Positions 42,658 through 50,002 of a stretch of DNA of 64,000 bases are shown one piece after another. Both the position numbers and the translations under genes were made by a program. The notes beneath the pieces were generated by a model. It did not search any database. It was not told where the DNA came from and worked only from the letters and a program-made list of their open reading frames with translations. Source of the DNA: an uncultured Alphaproteobacteria bacterium (GTDB lineage Bacteria; Pseudomonadota; Alphaproteobacteria; Rhodobacterales; Rhodobacteraceae). Within the stretch, counting starts at the first letter, position 1, and each line of letters opens with the position of its first letter. The stretch is from the NCBI GenBank assembly GCA_902556405.1, contig CACDWF010000003.1, positions 1 through 64,000 on the forward strand, written 5' to 3'.

Positions 42658-42689
42658 GGCTCCGAGTATAAATTTTAAAGCCCGGAGCC
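42658..42689 (-). terminator. Rho-independent terminator of the small lipoprotein gene
   Basis: On the minus strand the pair GGCTCCG / CGGAGCC has a loop of 18 bases and is followed by TTTTT and ATTT. It lies 25 bases beyond the lipoprotein stop. In the plus direction it ends the acyltransferase transcript only weakly, as no T-run follows. Confidence 0.75.
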
Positions 42690-42713
42690 ATATATCAACT
42701 GAATATTGAATGC

Positions 42714-42833
42714 TTAGCTGCATCCCCCTGTCTTGGAACAAGAGACGGCATCTGGCGATACCGTTGGTGCTTCACAACCAGCAACAAAAAGTCCACCGAA
42801 TGCTATAGCAAAAAGTAAAACATATTTCTTCAT
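42714..42833 (-). CDS. Small lipoprotein, entericidin-like
   Basis: A 39-residue precursor from ATG 42833 with GAGGAA nine bases upstream. The sequence begins MKKYVLLFAIAFGGLFVAGC, with a lipobox FVAGC ending at Cys20, so the mature peptide is about 20 residues with two more Cys in SCSKTGGCS. It resembles entericidin-like lipoproteins by size and lipobox only. It would be anchored in the membrane facing the periplasm. A strong terminator follows. I cannot name a function. Confidence 0.72.
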   Translation of the reverse strand: MKKYVLLFAIAFGGLFVAGCEAPTVSPDAVSCSKTGGCS

Positions 42834-42996
42834 AAAACTATTCCTCAATTCTGTTTTGTTATCACAAGGTACCATATACATTAACAGTCGATCAATCAAA
42901 AAACTTATTTAACAATCTTAATTTTAATTAACTTTTTTTATTTTTGTGGTACTTTGATAACACTAGCGCTCAACAAATAAATAGCTCAATAGAATA

Positions 42997-43479
42997 ATGA
43001 TTTTCAATTCCTGGAAAATTAGAAGAACAAAACCTGAAAGTAAAACATCATTCATGAAAGAGCAGCATGAAAAGGAAAGTAATAAAATTGTTTCTAACGG
43101 GACTTTTGAGGCCAGTTCTTCACCATCGCTGTTGGGTAAAGAAATAAAGATACTTGGTAAAATATCTTCAACAGGTGCTCTTCAATTGGATGGAGTTCTT
43201 GAAGGAGAGATAAAGGCTTCAAAACTAGTTATTGAAAAGTCAGCAAAAGTAGTTGGATCTGTCACTTCTGAAGATCTAGTTATAAAAGGCAGAATAATTG
43301 GTCCAGTGTTTGGAAAAAAGGTCAGATTTGGTGCCTCAGCAAGAGTAGAAGGCGATACTTTTCATGAAACTATCGCTATAGAAGACGGCGCTTATTATGA
43401 AGGCTCAATAAGGAGGCACAGCAATGTTTCAGGTACGCCTAATGCTGCAGCTAATGACAAACCAGCCAAAAGCAATTGA
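42997..43479 (+). CDS. Bactofilin
   Basis: A 160-residue protein with a central bactofilin (DUF583) right-handed beta-helix from about 45 to 145, shown by repeating short hydrophobic turns such as LQLDGVLEGEIKASKLVI and SVTSEDLVIKGRI. Disordered charged tails flank it. Bactofilins polymerise into cytoskeletal filaments that recruit wall enzymes to membrane sites. It is 160 residues, longer than the second bactofilin at 49407. It is followed by a convergent secreted repeat protein. Confidence 0.92.
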   Translation: MIFNSWKIRRTKPESKTSFMKEQHEKESNKIVSNGTFEASSSPSLLGKEIKILGKISSTGALQLDGVLEGEIKASKLVIEKSAKVVGSVTSEDLVIKGRIIGPVFGKKVRFGASARVEGDTFHETIAIEDGAYYEGSIRRHSNVSGTPNAAANDKPAKSN

Positions 43480-43497
43480 GGTCAAAAAACCGTTTAG

Positions 43498-44694
43498 CTA
43501 ATTGGAAACTCGTCTTATTAGAACATTTCCAACAGGAACATTGTTTACATTTTCTATAATTCTTGTTGGCTGACTGTGTAGAACTGTTTCAATACCAAAT
43601 CTGTCAACTAACGTAGCCTTTACCCTCACTTGACTTCCGACTACAGTTTGATCTAGATTTAATTTCTTCGTGTTCTCCCCTGTTAGAGAAACCCAATTTC
43701 TCCCATCTCTACTTCGTTCCCAAGCAACATCTATGGACGCTATCCCGTCATCATCAGAAAGAGAGTCAGTTCGCGCTTCTAATATTGCGCCTTCTTTCTC
43801 TTCGCCCAAAATAACAACATCACCCAGAACCGGATCATCAACATTACGTACCGCCTCACTCTCATTGGAATAAATGACTTCCCTATTATCAAAACCGTCG
43901 ACATATTCCACGCGTACGCGATAAGTGTAGGACACATGTTCTTGCCTTAAGTTCAAAACTTCGGTGTCATCTTCGGTGTAATTTTCCCAACCAGTGTTGG
44001 GCGAGGTTCTTTGCCAGGTAAAATTGAAAGGCCCCATTCCGTCCTCATCGAACACATCAGACACATCCAATATAAGCGCACTGTCTTCAGCGCTTTCTCC
44101 AGTGAGCCGAACTACACCTGTAGGTTTATCATTAACATTGACCACAGGAGTCGTTGGTTCGGAGGTTAAGGTCTCTAGGTTACCTTGCCCATCGAGATAA
44201 GTAAGAACCACTCGCAAAGTTTTGCCCACATGCTCTTGTCTTGGAGTAAATGATTGATTTGTAGCGCCTGGAATACTTCTGTAACTGTTACCATCATTGG
44301 AAATTTTCCAAACAACATTTACTTCCCCGATACCATCCTTGTCAATTATTGAGGTAAGATCCGCTATCAAAGGTTCGTCCTCCAGAACATCAACACCTCT
44401 ATCTCCTCCATCGGAAACATTTTGGTCCGCACTTGAGCTAGTATCTTTTTTCTTTGTAGAGGTTACCTCTTTGGATTCATTCGCTGCTGATTTTTGAGTT
44501 ATTCCGCTGTTCTTCTCCGAGGTACCAGCTTCTGTTTTCTTTTTCTGAGTGGTATAATTTTTTTTCAACTTTTCTAGAGTTTTGGGAGGGAATACTTCCT
44601 CATCAGAGCCTCCAGCGGAAACTGCAGATCTTAATGACAGCCCTAGCAAAACCAAAGCTACCATTGAAATTTTTAATAATAAGTTTATACGCAT
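43498..44694 (-). CDS. Secreted protein with three cadherin/Ig-like tandem repeats
   Basis: A 398-residue protein. It begins with a Sec signal peptide (1-27, ending SAVSA), then a Lys/Ser/Thr-rich low-complexity linker (about 30-100). Three repeats of about 95 residues follow (about 100-190, 193-288, 291-385), each with DKDGIG- or DEDGMG-like acidic turns, a W-x-x-S-x-D-G strand, an HVG-type turn and a final V-x-NVND- or NVDD-like end. Such repeats occur in long surface adhesins and can bind calcium through their Asp residues. Here only three copies are present and no anchor is seen. Function is unknown. Confidence 0.82.
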   Translation of the reverse strand: MRINLLLKISMVALVLLGLSLRSAVSAGGSDEEVFPPKTLEKLKKNYTTQKKKTEAGTSEKNSGITQKSAANESKEVTSTKKKDTSSSADQNVSDGGDRGVDVLEDEPLIADLTSIIDKDGIGEVNVVWKISNDGNSYRSIPGATNQSFTPRQEHVGKTLRVVLTYLDGQGNLETLTSEPTTPVVNVNDKPTGVVRLTGESAEDSALILDVSDVFDEDGMGPFNFTWQRTSPNTGWENYTEDDTEVLNLRQEHVSYTYRVRVEYVDGFDNREVIYSNESEAVRNVDDPVLGDVVILGEEKEGAILEARTDSLSDDDGIASIDVAWERSRDGRNWVSLTGENTKKLNLDQTVVGSQVRVKATLVDRFGIETVLHSQPTRIIENVNNVPVGNVLIRRVSN

Positions 44695-45004
44695 TACCCC
44701 TCCAAGCGAATACTGACCGGTCTCACTTAATTTTTACCACATATTTATTTTTTTTATAGTAAAATAATAAATTATTTTTAAATTTTTATCCTTCTTCAAC
44801 CATGTTATGCGTATATTATCTTATGCAAGCATTTACCGAATTACTTAGCCCGCAACTAAATTAAATCAAAAAACTTAATTGGGTTGATAAAAAACAAAAA
44901 AAAATATATATTTGGTAAATAAAAAATGAAGAGGCTAACTTTTGAGCAGCATAGGACGTTATTAATATCTGAGTAAAATCTGTAAAACAAAATGGTGGTA
45001 AACT
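44695..45004. other. 310-base very AT-rich intergenic region
   Basis: Between two divergent genes. It holds long A and T tracts (for example around 44740-44790 and 44880-44930) that are typical of intrinsically bent DNA or strong UP elements. Only two very short ORFs (13 and 16 codons) begin with ATG and neither has a good ribosome site. A ribosome site (GGTGG) precedes the next gene. I see no RNA gene. Confidence 0.5.
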
Positions 45005-45421
45005 ATGCTTGAAAAAGAATTAAACGAACTTTCAGACGAAACAATCTTAACACTCTACAAATCTATTGTTCCGTCTACTTCAATTATTGAGTCAGTCAAT
45101 AGAAAGCTCGAAAGACAATCAGCTGAAGGAACTTTGCGAAATAAAAAGGAGCTAAGTAAAAGAAATGATAACGACTTTAGAGCTGATAAAACCTTCCTGA
45201 ACTTTCAAAGACACTTAATTGAATTGAAACTGCTATCTGTAAAGATACTTGAAGAGATTAACAAAAGAGACTTATACGAACTGGATAGCTATCTAAGAAA
45301 AGCAGAGGAAGTAGGATACGTAGAGTCTTGTTCTGATGCAGTGGATTCTTCTCCAAACTTAACTTCTGTTCCTCAAGGAGCAGAAACATTGCCTTACTTA
45401 AACAGAGAGGCTAAATCTTAG
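45005..45421 (+). CDS. Uncharacterised helical protein
   Basis: A 138-residue protein starting with GGTGG six bases upstream of ATG 45005. It looks mainly helical and very charged (ELNELSDETILTLYKSIV, FLNFQRHLIELKLLSVKILEE), with a coiled-coil-like middle and a disordered Ser/Pro-rich end. No signal peptide or membrane segment is present. I do not recognise a family. It heads a run of plus-strand genes that ends at 48155, and the size and helicity would suit a chaperone or an assembly factor, but this is only inference. Confidence 0.65.
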   Translation: MLEKELNELSDETILTLYKSIVPSTSIIESVNRKLERQSAEGTLRNKKELSKRNDNDFRADKTFLNFQRHLIELKLLSVKILEEINKRDLYELDSYLRKAEEVGYVESCSDAVDSSPNLTSVPQGAETLPYLNREAKS

Positions 45422-45536
45422 TATATTTACAATAATTTAAATATTTTTTGTAATAAACTGTGTAAAGAGAACTAGCTGATTTTCAGAGACTTTGTTTTGT
45501 GATTTCCCTAACAAGTTATTATTTTGAAAGTTTTCA

Positions 45537-47072
45537 ATGAAAGCTAAAAATCAATCATTAGAGCAGGGAATTTTAAAAGGCATAAGAGTCCTCGATCTAA
45601 GTAGAATGTTGTCTGGCCCCTATGCTACAATGCTTTTAGCTGATCATGGTGCTGAGGTTATAAAGATTGAGAGTGCAGAAGGAGATACTAGTAGGCGAAG
45701 CGGTCCATTTGAAAAGAAAGACGTTAAGGGAGATTGGTCTGGTTATTTTATAAGTTTAAATAGAAACAAAAAAAGTATTAGTCTCAATTTAAAGAATAGA
45801 GACGACATTGTTTTTTTAAAGAAGTTGATAAAAAAAAGTGATGTATTAGTTGAAAACTTTCGACCAGGAGTCATGAAACGGCTAGGACTTTCATTTGATG
45901 AAGTTTCGAAAATCAATCCAGAAATTGTCTATGGCTCGATAAACGGTTTTGGTTCGGAAATCTTTGGAGAAAGTCCTTACAAGAACTGGCCCTCCTATGA
46001 CGTTGTTGCTCAAGCAATGGGAGGTTTGATTAGTCTAACCGGGTACAATGAGGAAACACCACTTAAAGTAGGTCCAGGTATTGCTGACATTTTTTCAGGT
46101 TCTCTTCTTTCCTTTGGTCTTTTAGCTTCAATTCTAAAATCAAGAGAAACTCGTAGAGCGCAATTCGTCGAAGTCGCTATGTATGACGCGATTGTAAGCA
46201 TGTGCGAAAGAGCAATTTATCAATATGATTTTAATAATGTTATTCCAAGACCAGAGGGTAACGGACACCCATTGTTGGCTCCTTTTGGAATTTACAGTGC
46301 AAAAGATGGTTTTGTTGCCATAGGAATTGTAGAAGACTCTTATTGGGTCGTTCTGAAAAAAATAATCAACTTTGATGATCTTCTAAATGATTTAAAATAC
46401 GGAACAATTGCACTTAGGGCGCAAAATAGAAATGAACTAAATAAGAAAATTAATCTTTGGACAAAACAGTTTAGCAAAAAAGAATTAGTTAAGTTACTGG
46501 GAGGAAGAGTACCGTTTGGCCCAGTTAATAATGTTAAAGAGATTTTTGAAGATGCCCATATTAGACAAAGAAATATGATATTGGAAATAGAGAGGCCTTT
46601 TGGTGGAGGAAAAAGTTGGAAGGTGGCTGGTAATCCAATTAAATTTAAGGGGTTTAAGTCACTCAGTTTAAGGCCGCCACTTTTAGGAGAACACAGAGAA
46701 CTTTATGTAGATAATTTTGGTTCAATTATTTCAAATGAACCAACAATTTTTTTTCAACCTCAAAAAAGAGATTATAGTTGCACGATTACTATAAGGACTA
46801 CAGATAATAGTGTTTCTGAGTTTTATGATTGTTCATATACTTGGCTAAAATCAAAAGAAAACTATCTAATATGTAGTTTAGAGAAAAATAAATTTGTTCC
46901 TTTGCAGAATAGTGTAAGCGCCGTGAGTTTCAATTTTTCAAAAGTTATCGAAGAAAAAGATAATCACAAAGAGGCAATAGATAATTTAAATATTAATCTA
47001 TCTATGAGAGATATTGCTGAAATATCTTTCGTACATACGGAAGTTGAAATACTGATAACAACCAAAACATAA
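45537..47072 (+). CDS. CaiB/BaiF-type CoA transferase with an extra C-terminal domain
   Basis: The first 395 residues are a class III CoA transferase: GIRVLDLSRMLSGPYATMLLADHGAEVIKIE-type N-terminus, VENFRPGVMKRLG, the catalytic Asp in VAMYDAIVS and the C-terminal LLGEHRELY. Family members move CoA between carboxylic acids. Normal proteins end at about 400; here 115 more residues follow (about 395-511), rich in beta-type segments such as SCTITIRTTDNSV and EVEILITTKT. I do not recognise this extension. A weak ribosome site leaves the start at ATG 45537. It lies in a run of genes with unknown function. Confidence 0.88.
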   Translation: MKAKNQSLEQGILKGIRVLDLSRMLSGPYATMLLADHGAEVIKIESAEGDTSRRSGPFEKKDVKGDWSGYFISLNRNKKSISLNLKNRDDIVFLKKLIKKSDVLVENFRPGVMKRLGLSFDEVSKINPEIVYGSINGFGSEIFGESPYKNWPSYDVVAQAMGGLISLTGYNEETPLKVGPGIADIFSGSLLSFGLLASILKSRETRRAQFVEVAMYDAIVSMCERAIYQYDFNNVIPRPEGNGHPLLAPFGIYSAKDGFVAIGIVEDSYWVVLKKIINFDDLLNDLKYGTIALRAQNRNELNKKINLWTKQFSKKELVKLLGGRVPFGPVNNVKEIFEDAHIRQRNMILEIERPFGGGKSWKVAGNPIKFKGFKSLSLRPPLLGEHRELYVDNFGSIISNEPTIFFQPQKRDYSCTITIRTTDNSVSEFYDCSYTWLKSKENYLICSLEKNKFVPLQNSVSAVSFNFSKVIEEKDNHKEAIDNLNINLSMRDIAEISFVHTEVEILITTKT

Positions 47073-47134
47073 AATCCTTATCTAAAATGGCATTAATCTT
47101 GCTCTCTGAAATACTTTAAGACAGAGGTATCAAA

Positions 47135-47452
47135 ATGCACAGAACTTACGAAGCCAACCTAAGCTCAATCACAGACAATCTCGAAAAGCTTCGGGAGAGC
47201 TTTGGGCAATGGGTTAACCTGTCAATAGAATCCGAATGTAAAGTTATCGTGACCTCAGCAGTTAAAAGTATATTTAAAAGAGGAACGCATGAGATAAAGC
47301 TAGGTGAATTATGTGAGAACAGCTCAAGAGAGGTTGCTCAGAGGATTTATTCAGGAAAAAAGATTAAGGCGAGATTATGTGATGTTCGACCTTCTTTTTT
47401 GCGTGGTTACAAGGGAACACCGGAAGTGATGATCTCTATATGGGAAAATTAA
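47135..47452 (+). CDS. Uncharacterised small protein
   Basis: A 105-residue protein with AGG eight bases before ATG 47135. The N-terminal part is helical (SITDNLEKLRESFGQWVN), and the rest looks mixed alpha/beta. No signal, metal or nucleotide motif is seen. It lies 62 bases after the CoA transferase and 73 bases before the next ORF, so these three may be one transcript. I cannot name a function. Confidence 0.6.
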   Translation: MHRTYEANLSSITDNLEKLRESFGQWVNLSIESECKVIVTSAVKSIFKRGTHEIKLGELCENSSREVAQRIYSGKKIKARLCDVRPSFLRGYKGTPEVMISIWEN

Positions 47453-47525
47453 AAACTGCTAGTATTATCATTCTTCTCATGATACGTTGAACATAGACCA
47501 CGGAGATGGTTGTAGGCGTAGGCAG

Positions 47526-48155
47526 ATGAGAGATCAGGAAACTCCAAATAGAAGAAAGCTTAATCTTGGTATAGATGCCATAGGAACAGTAGACACAATA
47601 TTGTCTTGGAATAAGTTAGAAATTTGTTTCGGAAATTCTTTCAAATTCTCTAACGAAGCTAAGTTTGAGATCACTAGAGAATTAGCTGTGCAACAAGGAC
47701 GACTTCAGAGATTAAAGTCTGAAAAGAAGTCAAACAAGATGTTTGATTTCCAAGAGGATGCAAAAAACATAGCTGAAAAGATCGAAAGCTTAATTGAAAG
47801 CAATGATAGCAGATCCTTATCCTTCGTATCGGATATAATCAAAAGAGAGACTGGTTCTGAAATAAAAGCTTTTTGTGATGCCTTGAAAGCTTTAGCAAGC
47901 ACCGATAATGTTTTTGAGACCATCAGGCCAAACGATCTATTTAGAGATATAATTAGGAAAATAGTAAAAATTTTATTAAAGGAAAAAATTCCTCTCTCCT
48001 TACATGTTCAGTCAGCTTTAAATAAGTTTATGACAGAGCTTGATCGACAGCTACCTGAAACTATTTTTCCAGTTTCTAATGCTAAATATATAGAGGAAGG
48101 GAGAATAAGGATTCTTAAAGATTATCTAAGAGGCTACTTAAGATCTAATACCTAA
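47526..48155 (+). CDS. Uncharacterised helical protein
   Basis: A protein of 209 residues from ATG 47526 (GTAGGCAG just upstream); a TTG at 47487 would add 13 residues but has no ribosome site. It is mostly helical and charged, with a coiled-coil-like part (ELAVQQGRLQRLKSEKKSN) and a Leu-rich helical C-terminus. It ends two bases before the convergent mltG gene. No family is recognised. The location between two bactofilin genes may point to cell-envelope work, but that is only guilt by association. Confidence 0.6.
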   Translation: MRDQETPNRRKLNLGIDAIGTVDTILSWNKLEICFGNSFKFSNEAKFEITRELAVQQGRLQRLKSEKKSNKMFDFQEDAKNIAEKIESLIESNDSRSLSFVSDIIKRETGSEIKAFCDALKALASTDNVFETIRPNDLFRDIIRKIVKILLKEKIPLSLHVQSALNKFMTELDRQLPETIFPVSNAKYIEEGRIRILKDYLRGYLRSNT

Positions 48156-48156
48156 C

Positions 48157-49395
48157 TCATTTTAATAATACTGGCTTGGAAGGGGGCAAAGTAACGTAAG
48201 TCATGGCTCCTGACTTAGTTGATTTGCTTTGCTCTCTCTTCCTCGTAAGTAAAATTTCAATACCCTGTTTGTGACCATCATATGTCTTCGAGAATCTATG
48301 ACCTCCGTTTCCATTAGACACGAAGAAAAGAAATTCCGTTTTTGATGGTCTAGCAGCAGCAAATAAAGACGCTACTGAAGGATTACTTATTGGAGAAATT
48401 GGTAACCCCTTTATGATATAAGTATTATACGGGCTCTTTTCTTTTATCTCCGCTTTAGTTGGACTTCTTGCAATCACATCTTTTCCCATTGTCAATCCGT
48501 ATAGGACTGTTGGGTCAGCCTGAAGCTTCATCCCCTTAGATAGTCGGTTATGAAATACTGACGAAATAAGTTGTTTCTCTGAGTCATTTCCTGTTTCTTT
48601 TTCCAAAATTGAAGCTAAAATCAGCAATTCCCGAGGACTTTTCAATTGTGTATCGGTTGATCTCATTAGCCATGCTCTTCCTAAGTTTGCTCTTTGCAAA
48701 AGCATTATCTTTGATAGAACCTTTTCTCTATCCTCCCCTTTTTTGAAAAACAATTTTCCTGTGGCTAGGCTTCCTTCCTCGGGAACGAAATCAATATAAC
48801 CGCTCAAATTTTCTGTTAAATTTATTTTATTTACTATTGCATTGGAGGTCATGCCATTCTCTAAAAATAGCTCGATTTTCTCTTGAAGGGTTTGTTCATT
48901 CGAGATATTTTCTTCGATTTTCTCAATGAGCTTGGAGTTTTCTATTTCTATCAAAGCTAATTCTGATTTCAGCTTGTGCAATTCCTTTGTCAGATTTTCA
49001 ATCTTTATGCTAAGTGGTTGGGAGACCGTTTTTACCAAAGGAGCAAGGGCATCGTCTGATCTGAAACACAACCCCTCCCAATTAGTTTTTCCTGAGATGA
49101 TCTTTATTTTGTCGTCTTCGAGAATTAAAAATTCAGTCCCTTTTTTACTAGTGCCAAGCCAGATCCCATCTTCTTGAACAAGTTTGAATAATCTATCGTC
49201 TACAAAAGCTTCTCCAGTCCCCTTCTCATTTTGTTCTATTAGGGTGACCAAATGCAATGTGAAATCATCTGATTTTCCTTTAACGCAGCTCAATACCTTA
49301 GGAAAGTTGTCGCTAGAAAAACCTTTAGAAGGTGTCTGTAACATCAAAAAAGACAAAATAATCGAGAAAAAAACTCTTAAAATGGTAGATGGCAT
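48157..49395 (-). CDS. mltG: Endolytic transglycosylase MltG with an N-terminal extension
   Basis: A 412-residue protein. The C-terminal YceG/MltG domain is complete: ILASILEKETG (catalytic Glu265), FHNRLSKGMKLQADPTVLYG, and YNTYIIKGLPISPISNPS. A LysM-like segment (about 176-205, LFLENGMTSNAIVNKINL) precedes it. MltG cuts nascent glycan strands and sets their length. Instead of the usual transmembrane anchor right before LysM, this protein has a signal peptide (1-27), a small unrecognised domain (28-120) and a coiled coil (128-172). It follows a bactofilin gene by 11 bases. Confidence 0.92.
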   Translation of the reverse strand: MPSTILRVFFSIILSFLMLQTPSKGFSSDNFPKVLSCVKGKSDDFTLHLVTLIEQNEKGTGEAFVDDRLFKLVQEDGIWLGTSKKGTEFLILEDDKIKIISGKTNWEGLCFRSDDALAPLVKTVSQPLSIKIENLTKELHKLKSELALIEIENSKLIEKIEENISNEQTLQEKIELFLENGMTSNAIVNKINLTENLSGYIDFVPEEGSLATGKLFFKKGEDREKVLSKIMLLQRANLGRAWLMRSTDTQLKSPRELLILASILEKETGNDSEKQLISSVFHNRLSKGMKLQADPTVLYGLTMGKDVIARSPTKAEIKEKSPYNTYIIKGLPISPISNPSVASLFAAARPSKTEFLFFVSNGNGGHRFSKTYDGHKQGIEILLTRKREQSKSTKSGAMTYVTLPPSKPVLLK

Positions 49396-49406
49396 TTTGC
49401 GACCGA

Positions 49407-49763
49407 TTAAATTTTGTGAAAATTTACATCTAACAGGGCGCCATTGTCGATAGCAACCCTTTTATACGATAAATGCCCCTTAACACTAGCGGTTGATGCT
49501 ACCGTTATTTTGTTTGCAGAAACTTCCCCTTCGAACTTCCCGATAATTATTAGGTGTTCAGCAAAAATAGATCCGTTTACTAACCCTTCCTTATCGATTA
49601 CTACCTCGGAGGCATTAAGTTCACCTTTTACATAGCCTGATACGGATATTGTACCGGGAGCCGTTATCCTTCCCTCGATAGTCGAACCATTTGCTATAAC
49701 TGTACTAGAACCAGCTGGATTAGTAAGGAAGTCAAAGTCTGAGAATTTCGATCTAACGTTCAC
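49407..49763 (-). CDS. Bactofilin, upstream of mltG
   Basis: A protein of about 118 residues made almost wholly of the bactofilin beta-helix (GSTIEGRITAPGTISVSG, NGSIFAEHLIIIGKFEGE, ASVKGHLSYKRVAID). GTG 49763 has AAGGG eight bases upstream and is preferred over GTG 49772. It shares its transcript with mltG. Bactofilins of other alphaproteobacteria recruit wall hydrolases; here the enzyme next door is a lytic transglycosylase, so BacA-like recruitment of MltG is a sensible inference. It is shorter than the bactofilin at 42997 and lacks its N-terminal tail. Confidence 0.92.
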   Translation of the reverse strand: MNVRSKFSDFDFLTNPAGSSTVIANGSTIEGRITAPGTISVSGYVKGELNASEVVIDKEGLVNGSIFAEHLIIIGKFEGEVSANKITVASTASVKGHLSYKRVAIDNGALLDVNFHKI

Positions 49764-50002
49764 GGCGTTCACCCTTTACTGTCAAAACTTAATACTGCCA
49801 AATAGGTTAGCGTCTTCCGCGCCATGCCTCATATTACCAAAGTGGCAAAACGTAGCAACGATTCGTTCTCTGCACCCTTCTTTGCGTCCTTATATTCGCT
49901 TCTTAGTCTATATATAAATAACGTTTAAAGAAAAATGATATTTAAAAGATTAAATACCTGCTATCATGGTATGTAATTTGTTAAAACGCTCATAAGAAAA
50001 AA

